Positions 1 to 4,398 of a stretch of 5,559 bases of DNA are shown in pieces. A program made the position numbers and the translations under genes. The DNA is taken from NCBI GenBank assembly GCA_023150195.1, contig JAKLLI010000140.1, positions 1-5,559 of the forward strand, in the 5' to 3' direction. The DNA is from Azonexus sp. (lineage in GTDB: Bacteria > Pseudomonadota > Gammaproteobacteria > Burkholderiales > Rhodocyclaceae). The notes beneath the pieces were generated by a model. That model did no database searches and had not been told where the DNA came from. It worked only from the letters and a program-made list of their open reading frames with translations. Positions within the stretch are counted from its first letter, which is position 1. Each line of letters opens with the position of its first letter.

Positions 1-71
1 AGCACCGCGCGCTGATTCAGCCGCGCATCGCCCAACTCGATCGTCTCAAACTCCTGCTTCGCCCAGCTCAT
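1..71 (-). CDS. IS4-family (IS50/Tn5-like) transposase, N-terminal part, cut by window edge
   Basis: Read leftwards, an ATG at 71-69 opens a frame of 23 codons that runs off the start of the window with no stop. The peptide starts MSWAKQEFE and continues with ELGDARLNQR. The pattern W-A-x-x-E-F followed about five residues later by L-G-D-x-R-L-x-x-R is what I know from the N-terminal DNA-binding domain of IS4-family transposases of the Tn5/IS50 type. A GGAG lies about 7 bases upstream of the ATG. The DDE catalytic core would lie outside the window, so whether the gene is intact cannot be told. The match rests on one short motif and the identification is fairly likely, not certain. Confidence 0.62.
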   Translation of the reverse strand, partial: MSWAKQEFETIELGDARLNQRAV

Positions 72-99
72 CTGCACGCTCCGTGTGATCGTCACTCAG
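1..99 (-). mobile_element. Possible end of an IS4-family insertion sequence
   Basis: The bases just upstream of the partial transposase read, on the minus strand from 99, CTGAGTGACGATCACACGG. By eye this matches the Tn5 outside end (CTGACTCTTATACACAAGT) at 10 of 19 positions, including the leading CTGA and the CACA at positions 13-16. If this is the terminal repeat, the element ends at 99 and the flanking DNA starts at 100. A 9-bp target duplication would then begin GACGATAGG, but the partner copy lies outside the window. The distance from end to start codon (28 bp) is short compared with IS50, so the exact boundary is uncertain. Confidence 0.35.
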
Positions 100-807
100 G
101 ACGATAGGGTACAGGGTGGGGAGATGTGTGTAATGGGATGCATTGACCCCCCGCCGCCTGCGGCTACGGAATCTGTTTCAACCAGTCCTGCCGACGATAT
201 CTGCGATCTGGAGGCCCTGGCCGGGATGCTTCAGCAGCTGCAGACCCACAATCAGCAATACCAGCGCGCCATTGATGCCTTGGTGGCCGCGCGCCGTGTC
301 GTCAACGGCTGGGACCCGAAGCCCGAACCCGAATTGATCTGGTCGGTGCGCCGTGAAGTGCTGGTGGCGATGAATGACCAGGATGCCCTGACGCGCTTTG
401 ACCGCGACCACGCGCAAGACCTGGCGGCCGAGCAGGCTGCACGCCACGCGGCCACCCAGCAAGCGCTGGAGGCACCGGCACGGGTCAAGGCCCTGGAGCA
501 GTACATCAAAGACCTCGCTGCTGAAATGGCGGGCGATGTGGATGAGGGTTTCATCCACCAGGAAATGAAAAGGCTGCTCGAGCCCAGTGCACAGCGGATG
601 CTGACGGCTGCGCGTGCCTTCGTGCAGGCGTGGCGGGAGATGAGGACGATCGAGTCCAGACTGAAGAGCACGTTTCAGCTGACCCACTACAGGGCACCTC
701 GAAAAACCTCGTTTCCCGAAAATCCGGCCTATAAAAATCAGAGACTTACGGAGCCAATTTTGCAGAAATCAGGGGTTTTTCGAGGCGCCCTACAGCGTCC
801 AGGGTGA
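85..807 (+). CDS. 5' fragment of the split unrecognised gene, with element-encoded tail
   Basis: This frame gives 240 residues from the GTG at 85. The first 202 are native. The 99-bp element is then read through without a stop (APRKTSFPENP... to ...SGVFRGA), and a TGA at 805-807 ends the frame because the 103-bp insertion shifts it. The start is uncertain. GTG 85 lies inside the suspected IS4-like end. ATG 133 has GGGGAG at 118-123 with a 9-base spacer and is my preferred start; ATG 124 abuts the same GGGGAG too closely. The long central helical region is kept in this fragment, so a truncated product could be made, but nothing shows that it works. Confidence 0.55.
   Translation: MIVTQDDRVQGGEMCVMGCIDPPPPAATESVSTSPADDICDLEALAGMLQQLQTHNQQYQRAIDALVAARRVVNGWDPKPEPELIWSVRREVLVAMNDQDALTRFDRDHAQDLAAEQAARHAATQQALEAPARVKALEQYIKDLAAEMAGDVDEGFIHQEMKRLLEPSAQRMLTAARAFVQAWREMRTIESRLKSTFQLTHYRAPRKTSFPENPAYKNQRLTEPILQKSGVFRGALQRPG
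688..794. repeat. 4-bp target-site duplication TACA around copy A
   Basis: TACA occurs directly before (688-691) and directly after (791-794) the 99-bp element. The match stops outside these four bases. One copy plus the element accounts for the 103-bp frame-breaking insertion. Confidence 0.85.
692..790 (+). mobile_element. 99-bp MITE-like miniature inverted-repeat element, copy A
   Basis: The element starts GGGCACCTCGAAAAACC and its other end, read on the opposite strand, starts GGGCGCCTCGAAAAACC. The terminal inverted repeats are therefore 17 bp with one mismatch. It is flanked by a 4-bp direct repeat TACA (688-691 and 791-794), the mark of a transposition event. It is too short to code for a transposase and must have been moved by one supplied elsewhere. 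Size, terminal repeats and target duplication fit a MITE. The GG-rich tips and 4-bp duplication resemble some IS5-related or IS1182-like families, but I cannot name the parent. Compared with the flanks, the interior is AT-richer (for example CTATAAAAATCAG). Copy B is its exact reverse complement. Confidence 0.9.
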
Positions 808-826
808 TCGCCGCAGCGGTTACGAG

Positions 827-1123
827 ATGTCCTTGATCGGCAAGGCCAACGATGGCGACCTGCTGCCCAACCTGATCGAAGGCGTTGCTTATGACGATCT
901 GGTGGACCTGAATCGCCAGTTCCGCCGTGGTGACGATGTGCTGTCCCGTCAGATCAATCAGCAACTGACTGCAGCCGGAATTCCTGCAGGAACCCTGCGT
1001 GTGTATCACCCCGGCGCTGCCTGCGACGACCGTCCGATCTATGCCCCGGATCCGAACCCGCCGCGCAAGCGTCCGCAGCAGTCGCCCTTCGGCGGTGCCA
1101 CCGTGGTCACGATCCAGACCTGA
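827..1123 (+). CDS. 3' fragment of the split unrecognised gene
   Basis: This frame (98 residues from ATG 827) is the C-terminal part of the gene whose first part lies at 85-691. The native sequence resumes at 795, so about 11 codons (SVQGDRRSGYE) before this ATG also belong to the old gene. It contains the sequence MSLIGKANDGD, an acidic/aromatic stretch around GVAYDDLVDLN, and a Pro/Arg-rich end. No good ribosome site lies before ATG 827, so independent translation is doubtful. The C-terminus PFGGATVVTIQT ends at a TGA followed by the 160-bp gap before the next gene. Function unknown. Confidence 0.5.
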   Translation: MSLIGKANDGDLLPNLIEGVAYDDLVDLNRQFRRGDDVLSRQINQQLTAAGIPAGTLRVYHPGAACDDRPIYAPDPNPPRKRPQQSPFGGATVVTIQT

Positions 1124-1218
1124 GGCACTGCACCCCAGGCGAAATGGGTCCTTCCTCGCCCAAACGCCATACGGGGGGCGCGAGCGCGCTGCCCCGCTAC
1201 CGACAGAACCCGAAACGG

Positions 1219-1267
1219 GGTTACCAGTTACCACCCCGGTTACCGCCCGGCGTCGTGCCGGGTTACC
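1219..1267 (+). repeat. Cluster of GGTTACC short direct repeats
   Basis: GGTTACC occurs at 1219-1225, 1238-1244 and 1261-1267, and a shortened GTTACC at 1227-1232: four units within 49 bp just upstream of the gene at 1284. Spacings (8, 11 and 23 bp between units) are irregular, so this is not a simple tandem array. It may be a set of protein-binding half-sites or chance in a C/G-rich leader. A related GGTTAC recurs at 4397-4402. Confidence 0.45.
1246..1262 (+). promoter_or_regulatory. GC-rich hairpin upstream of the gene at 1284
   Basis: CCCGGC (1246-1251), loop GTCGT, GCCGGG (1257-1262) form a perfect 6-bp stem. No run of T follows, so it is not a standard intrinsic terminator. It sits 10 bases before the ribosome site of the next gene and overlaps the last GGTTACC unit, which would suit a leader structure; this is inference. 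Confidence 0.35.
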
Positions 1268-1283
1268 ACTCAAGGAGACTTTG

Positions 1284-1730
1284 ATGAACCACACGGCAGA
1301 ACCCCAAGCCAGCGATGGCAATCGCCACGTGCCCGTTGAACGCCTGCAGCACTACAACCCCGAAGTCGAGCAGCGCGTCGTGCAAGGCTGGTTTGCCAGC
1401 GGCCAGCCGCTGGTCTGGATTCCCATCCTCAGCCAGGAGAACTTCCCGGACGTGCCGCAGCAACTCCTGGAGTTTGCCGACCACTACCAGGAGGCCATGC
1501 GCTGGCCCATACACCAGATGGAAGACCTGCTGCAGTTGCCCAATGGCGTCACCGGCTGGTTGATCCCGGCCACGGCCAGTGACACCGACGTGGCCTGCGG
1601 AGTGTGGGACGGCGAGATCTACATCCTGGGCGTCAAGGACAACCGCACCGGCAAACCGCAGACGCTGCTGGGAGAGCGTGTCGATGTTGCGACAGGGCAA
1701 GCCGATGACGTTGATCAGAGCGCGGTTTGA
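1284..1730 (+). CDS. Hypothetical protein, 148 aa
   Basis: ATG 1284 is preceded by a strong AAGGAGA (1272-1278) with a 5-base spacer, so this start is preferred to an upstream one in the same frame at 999, which would overlap the previous gene. The 148-residue product is soluble and acidic, with no signal peptide or membrane segment. It has an N-terminal helical part (PVERLQHYNPEVEQRVV), a Trp/Pro-rich middle (LVWIPILSQENFPDVP), a likely amphipathic helix (QQLLEFADHYQEAMRW) and a C-terminal part with probable beta strands around DGEIYILGVKDN. I do not recognise the family. It is followed after 61 bp by another small gene and lies upstream of the DUF2924-recombinase genes on the same strand, so it may belong to the same mobile element. 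Confidence 0.75.
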   Translation: MNHTAEPQASDGNRHVPVERLQHYNPEVEQRVVQGWFASGQPLVWIPILSQENFPDVPQQLLEFADHYQEAMRWPIHQMEDLLQLPNGVTGWLIPATASDTDVACGVWDGEIYILGVKDNRTGKPQTLLGERVDVATGQADDVDQSAV

Positions 1731-1791
1731 CTTGGCTTCTGGTCGGCACAGCGCGTTCATGGAGGTCCGCAAACCCCTCTTGGAGAAAGCA

Positions 1792-2040
1792 ATGAACATC
1801 CACCAAACCCTGCGTGTGCAGGTCACCGACACCAACCAGCGCCCGCGCGGCGTGATGACCATCGAGGCCGAATTCGATCACCTCGGGCCCTACCGCGTAC
1901 AGCACGATGGCCACACCTACTGGTTCACAGGCAAATCCGGCACGCACCGCGCCAGCGGGGTGGCCACCCGCGAAATGGCCACCGCGGACGATGCCCGCCT
2001 GTGGATCACGCTCGGTGGCACCGCGATCTGGGAGGACTGA
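1792..2040 (+). CDS. Small hypothetical protein, 82 aa
   Basis: ATG 1792 has GGAGA at 1782-1786 with a 5-base spacer. An in-frame ATG at 1759 is possible but lacks a better ribosome site. The 82-residue product looks mostly beta: a strand-like start (LRVQVTDTNQ), then GVMTIEAEFDHLGPYRV, and HDGHTYWFTGKSG. It ends with a short helix (TADDARLWITLG) and WED. There are no Cys residues, membrane segments or signal peptide. I do not recognise the family. Only 2 bp separate its stop from the DUF2924 start, and the DUF2924 ribosome site lies inside its 3' end, so the two are surely co-translated from one message. Confidence 0.75.
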   Translation: MNIHQTLRVQVTDTNQRPRGVMTIEAEFDHLGPYRVQHDGHTYWFTGKSGTHRASGVATREMATADDARLWITLGGTAIWED

Positions 2041-2042
2041 GG

Positions 2043-2504
2043 ATGGCTGCCGGACAGCAACACACCATCGCTGCGCAGTTGGCAGCGTTGCCCAATCTTC
2101 CAATGCCCGAGCTCTGGGCGCTGTGGGATCAGCACTTTCCACGGCGACCCAGCCACCGCAACCGCAATTACGTCGAATCGCGTCTGGCCTACCGCATCCA
2201 GGAGCTGGCCTATGGCGCAATGCCCACCAACATCCGCAAGATGCTGGTCGAGGCCGGTGCCAAGCATTCCAAGATCAAGTCAGCTGCGGGGCGCAACGCG
2301 CAGACCCTGCTGATGCCCGGCACCACGCTGATCCGGGAATGGGATGAGCGCCAGCATCGTGTGACCGTCACGCCCGACGGTCTATACGAACTCAACGGGC
2401 AGGTGTTCAAGAGCCTGTCGGCGGCGGCACGCCACATCACGGGCACGCGCTGGAATGGGCCGAAGTTCTTTGGTCTGCGCGATGGCAAGGGGGCTGCTCA
2501 ATGA
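2043..2504 (+). CDS. DUF2924 domain protein
   Basis: The 153-residue product matches what I know of the DUF2924 family. It has an N-terminal MPELWALWDQHFPRRPSH segment (about 21-38), the RLAYRIQELAYG helix (about 47-58), then GTTLIREWDERQHRVTV, and a C-terminal module with FKSLSAAARHITGTRWNGPKFFGL ending near residue 145. The C-terminal SLSAAA...GTRWNGPxFFGL module resembles a RAMA-type fold; this is my inference. The family has no established biochemical role but commonly sits next to large serine recombinases in proteobacterial mobile elements. The start at 2043 has GGAGG at 2031-2035 with a 7-base spacer, which favours it over an upstream in-frame ATG at 2001 that would overlap the previous gene. 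Its stop overlaps the recombinase start (ATGA, 2501-2504). Confidence 0.88.
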   Translation: MAAGQQHTIAAQLAALPNLPMPELWALWDQHFPRRPSHRNRNYVESRLAYRIQELAYGAMPTNIRKMLVEAGAKHSKIKSAAGRNAQTLLMPGTTLIREWDERQHRVTVTPDGLYELNGQVFKSLSAAARHITGTRWNGPKFFGLRDGKGAAQ

Positions 2505-3145
2505 ACGCGCCCTTGCTCGTGCCACCCAAGCGCTGCGCGGTGTACTGCCGCGTATCCAGCGACGAACGGCTGGACCAGTCCTTCAACTCCATCGACGCGC
2601 AGAAGGAAGCCGGGCACGCTTTCATCAAGAGCCAGAGCCACGAGGGCTGGATCGCCGTGGCCGATGATTACGACGATGGCGGTTTCTCTGGTGGCAATAT
2701 GGAACGGCCTGCCTTGAAGCGCCTGATAGCTGACATCCAGATAGGCAAGGTCGACATCGTGGTCGTTTACAAGATCGAGCGGCTGTCACGCTCGCTGGCG
2801 GATTTCGCGCGGATGGTGGATGTGTTCGACCGCCACCGCGTCAGCTTCAGCGCGGTCACGCAGCAGATCAACTCGGCCACGTCGATGGGCAGGCTGGTGC
2901 TCAACGTCCTGCTGTCCTTCGCCCAGTTCGAACGCGAGGTGACCGGCGAACGTATCCGCGACAAGATCGCCGCCAGCAAGGCCAAGGGCATGTGGATGGG
3001 TGGGCCGTTGCCGCTGGGGTACGACGTGCGCGACCGACTGCTGGTGATCAATGAAACTGAGGCTGCTTTGGTGCGCCGCATCTTCGATGACTGGGCGCCT
3101 CGAAAAACCCCTGATTTCTGCAAAATTGGCTCCGTAAGTCTCTGA
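2501..3145 (+). CDS. N-terminal (catalytic domain) fragment of the split serine recombinase
   Basis: This frame gives 214 residues: 197 native, then a short tail coded by the miniature element (ending CKIGSVSL) and a TGA at 3143-3145. All catalytic-domain landmarks are kept: Ser19, the FSGGNMERPAL segment (62-72), Arg94/Arg97 and the long helix up to about 160. Small resolvases such as gamma-delta need a DNA-binding part after this domain, which is missing here. The fragment may fold and dimerise but should not recognise its site by itself. Confidence 0.75.
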   Translation: MNAPLLVPPKRCAVYCRVSSDERLDQSFNSIDAQKEAGHAFIKSQSHEGWIAVADDYDDGGFSGGNMERPALKRLIADIQIGKVDIVVVYKIERLSRSLADFARMVDVFDRHRVSFSAVTQQINSATSMGRLVLNVLLSFAQFEREVTGERIRDKIAASKAKGMWMGGPLPLGYDVRDRLLVINETEAALVRRIFDDWAPRKTPDFCKIGSVSL

Positions 3146-3195
3146 TTTTTATAGGCCGGATTTTCGGGAAACGAGGTTTTTCGAGGTGCCCGACT
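3089..3195. repeat. 4-bp target-site duplication GACT around copy B
   Basis: GACT is found immediately before (3089-3092) and immediately after (3192-3195) copy B. Its presence allows exact reconstruction of the recombinase codon at the joint (Phe198). Confidence 0.87.
3093..3191 (-). mobile_element. 99-bp MITE-like miniature inverted-repeat element, copy B
   Basis: By eye this is the exact reverse complement of copy A over all 99 bases, and identity stops at the first base outside on both sides. It carries the same 17-bp imperfect terminal repeats. The flanking GACT (3089-3092 and 3192-3195) is its own target duplication and differs from TACA at copy A, so the two copies are separate insertions and not halves of one larger composite. 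In this orientation it brings a stop in the recombinase frame (3143-3145) and, at its right end, GAGG (3173-3176) and a GTG (3186-3188) in frame with the rest of the recombinase. Confidence 0.92.
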
Positions 3196-3944
3196 TCGTA
3201 ACAGTGCGCTCGGCCACGCTGATGGCCAAGGCCTACGGCGCGCAAGGCGTGGTCACCAAGGGCGGCAAACCCTTCACCAAGCAGACCATCTACAAGATGC
3301 TGCACAACCGGATGTACCTGGGCGAGATCGTGCACAAGGGGCAAAGCTTCCCTGGCCAGCACCAGGCCATCGTGACGCAGGCGCAGTGGGATGCAGTCCA
3401 CGCGTTGATCGCCACCGATGGCATCGAACGGCGGCGCGAAACCAACGACCGCCAGAGCGAACCGGTGCTGCTGCGAGGCCTGCTGTTCACGCCCGACGGT
3501 GAACGGCTGGTGCCCAGCTACACCGTCAAGAAAGGCAAGACCTACCGCTACTACAGCCCGATCAAACACCGGCGCTTTGGCGCATGGGCCAGTCAGCACG
3601 GGCCGTTGCCTGCGGTGCCAGTTGAAGAACTGGTGACCGAGCAAATCGTGGCGGCGCTGTCGGCCCCGCACATCGTGCAATCGGTGTGGGACCGAATGCA
3701 GCACATCCGGCCTGACCTCACCGAGCCGCAGATCGTGTTGCCGATGCGCAATCTTGCCAGTCTGTGGCGGGAGTTGTTCCCCGTCGAGCAATGCCGACTG
3801 GCGCAACTGCTGATCGAGCGCGTGGTGATTGCCGACAGCGGGCTGGAAATCATCTGGCGCGATCAGGGCTGGCAGGAACTGGCTGGAGAGTTGCTGCCCG
3901 GCACCATCGGTGCGGAATTGCAGGAGATGGAGGAAACCGTATGA
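3186..3944 (+). CDS. C-terminal (DNA-binding part) fragment of the split serine recombinase
   Basis: This frame gives 252 residues, of which all but the first three (MPD) are native recombinase from Phe198 on. The GTG at 3186 and the GAGG 9 bases before it both lie in the tip of the miniature element. The fragment keeps most of the Recombinase domain (TKQTIYKMLHNRMYLGEIV, AIVTQAQWDAVHAL). It then has LLRGLLFTPDGERLVPSYT...KTYRYYSP, which matches the position of the zinc ribbon but has none of its cysteines, and a long mostly helical C-terminus. The stop overlaps the next start by ATGA. It might be made as a separate DNA-binding polypeptide; that is speculation. Confidence 0.7.
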   Translation: MPDFVTVRSATLMAKAYGAQGVVTKGGKPFTKQTIYKMLHNRMYLGEIVHKGQSFPGQHQAIVTQAQWDAVHALIATDGIERRRETNDRQSEPVLLRGLLFTPDGERLVPSYTVKKGKTYRYYSPIKHRRFGAWASQHGPLPAVPVEELVTEQIVAALSAPHIVQSVWDRMQHIRPDLTEPQIVLPMRNLASLWRELFPVEQCRLAQLLIERVVIADSGLEIIWRDQGWQELAGELLPGTIGAELQEMEETV

Positions 3945-4393
3945 AGCCCAAAGTGCAGCCACTGGGCGCAGCCATCGCCCGCGAACGCCGGGATGGCGGG
4001 CAGGTGAAACTGTCCACCTTCATCCCGCTGAAGATCAGGAAGCGAGGCGGCAGCAAGGTGGTGGTGCGGCCGGACGGCCAGCTCGACGCGCCGGGCAAAG
4101 TGGTCACCCAAATCGACCAGCCCCTGCTGGTGGCACTGACGCGGGCTTTTTACTGGCAGCAATTGCTCGACGACGGCGTGGTCGGCAGCGGCAGCGAGAT
4201 CGCACAGCGCGAAGGCCTGCACCACTCGACGGTCAACGAGCTGCTGCGGCTTACGCTGCTGGAGCCTGCCATCATCCAGGCCATCTTGGCTGGCCAACAG
4301 CCCCGGTGCATGAGCCTGCTGTGGTTCCAGCGCAATCCGCTGCCGACTGACTGGGTGGCCCAGCGGGCGGTGGTGGCGGGGTTTGATGCCTGA
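3941..4393 (+). CDS. Helix-turn-helix protein linked to the serine recombinase
   Basis: The 150-residue product overlaps the recombinase stop by 4 bp and has GGAGG at 3929-3933 with a 7-base spacer. A basic N-terminus (TFIPLKIRKRGGSKVVVRPDG, about 26-46, read in two parts) is followed by a helix (LLVALTRAFYWQQLLDDG) and a clear helix-turn-helix: GSEIAQREGLHHSTVNELLRL, roughly 84-104. After it comes LLEPAIIQAILAGQQP. I recall the same arrangement of HTH then PxxxxAILxGxQP in small proteins encoded after large serine recombinases in proteobacteria. It probably binds DNA and may act as a recombination accessory factor or regulator; this is inference from the fold and place. Its stop lies 5 bp from the stop of the convergent gene at 4399. 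Confidence 0.82.
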   Translation: MKPKVQPLGAAIARERRDGGQVKLSTFIPLKIRKRGGSKVVVRPDGQLDAPGKVVTQIDQPLLVALTRAFYWQQLLDDGVVGSGSEIAQREGLHHSTVNELLRLTLLEPAIIQAILAGQQPRCMSLLWFQRNPLPTDWVAQRAVVAGFDA

Positions 4394-4397
4394 CCGG
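4381..4397 (+). repeat. 17-bp direct repeat, left copy, at the edge of the toxin-antitoxin segment
   Basis: GTTTGATGCCTGACCGG here and GTTCGATGCCTGACCGG at 5278-5294 differ at one base. The left copy contains the end of the HTH gene (codons for Phe-Asp-Ala and the stop). Confidence 0.5.
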
Positions 4398-4398
4398 G

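Larger units (their letters stand above)
85..1123 (+). pseudogene. Unrecognised gene split by a 99-bp miniature element
   Basis: Two open frames, 85-807 and 827-1123, are parts of one gene. Deleting the insert at 692-790 plus one TACA duplication (103 bp) joins them in frame without a stop, giving 311 residues from the GTG at 85 or 295 from the ATG at 133. Across the joint the restored protein reads QLTHY-SVQGDRRSGYEM. The rebuilt product has an Ala/Gln/Glu-rich, probably helical or coiled middle (about residues 103-155), a mixed alpha/beta stretch, and a Pro/Arg-rich tail (PDPNPPRKRP). No signal peptide or membrane segment is visible. I do not recognise the family. It is first in the rightward gene series that ends with the recombinase. 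Its own 5' end may have been removed by the IS4-like element, because the frame stays open into that element. Confidence 0.7.
1124..1283. other. Intergenic gap with short repeats and hairpins
   Basis: This 160-bp gap separates the broken first gene from the next gene. It is GC-rich and shows no clear sigma-70 promoter. It holds a cluster of GGTTACC-type repeats (1219-1267), a hairpin AACCC/GGGTT (1207-1222) and a hairpin CCCGGC/GCCGGG (1246-1262). The last 12 bases carry the ribosome site AAGGAGA for the gene at 1284. The gap could hold a regulatory site or a weak attenuator, but the sequence does not decide this. Confidence 0.5.
2501..3944 (+). pseudogene. Large serine recombinase (resolvase/invertase family), split by a 99-bp miniature element
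   Basis: Serine recombinases cut and rejoin DNA through a 5'-phosphoserine link. Removing the element at 3093-3191 and one GACT copy (103 bp) restores 446 codons with the natural joint RRIFDD-FVTVRSATLMAKAYGAQGV. Order: catalytic domain about 11-155, with YCRVSSDE containing the nucleophile (Ser19 by position), the conserved Arg pair in KIERLSRS (Arg94, Arg97) and the E-helix LSFAQFERE; then the Recombinase domain from about 170 (GPLPLGYDV to TIYKMLHNRMYLGE); then a C-terminal part where the usual zinc ribbon lacks its cysteines. The start is fixed by AAGGGGG (2487-2493) and the ATGA overlap with DUF2924. As it stands, the frame is broken at codon 198, which separates the catalytic domain from the DNA-binding part, so normal activity is not expected. 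Confidence 0.9.

Noticed and set aside
178..687. Minus-strand open frame (169 codons) opposite the first gene
   Set aside because: Shadow of the plus-strand frame, which continues across the miniature element; no motif or ribosome site on the minus strand.
692..790. Promoter inside the miniature element (TATAAA at 730-735)
   Set aside because: The -10-like box is good, but the hexamer 17 bp upstream (CCTCGT) is nothing like a -35, so a promoter is not supported.
1219..1267. CRISPR array or iteron origin made of the GGTTACC units
   Set aside because: Units are only 7 bp, irregularly spaced and few; no spacer pattern, no AT-rich box and no replication initiator gene nearby.
1263..2220. Minus-strand open frames of 195-199 codons opposite the two small genes
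   Set aside because: Plus-strand genes have strong ribosome sites and sensible spacing; the antisense products are Arg/Val/Gly-rich with no recognisable domains.
692..3191. The pair of 99-bp copies as ends of one composite transposon or as att sites of the recombinase
   Set aside because: Each copy has its own, different 4-bp duplication, so each arrived alone; both copies disrupt genes, unlike recombinase attachment sites.
3048..3962. Long minus-strand open frame (304 codons) opposite the recombinase
   Set aside because: It is a shadow of a GC-rich coding strand: low-complexity His/Leu/Arg/Gln-rich product, no family features, no ribosome site, and the plus strand is clearly coding.
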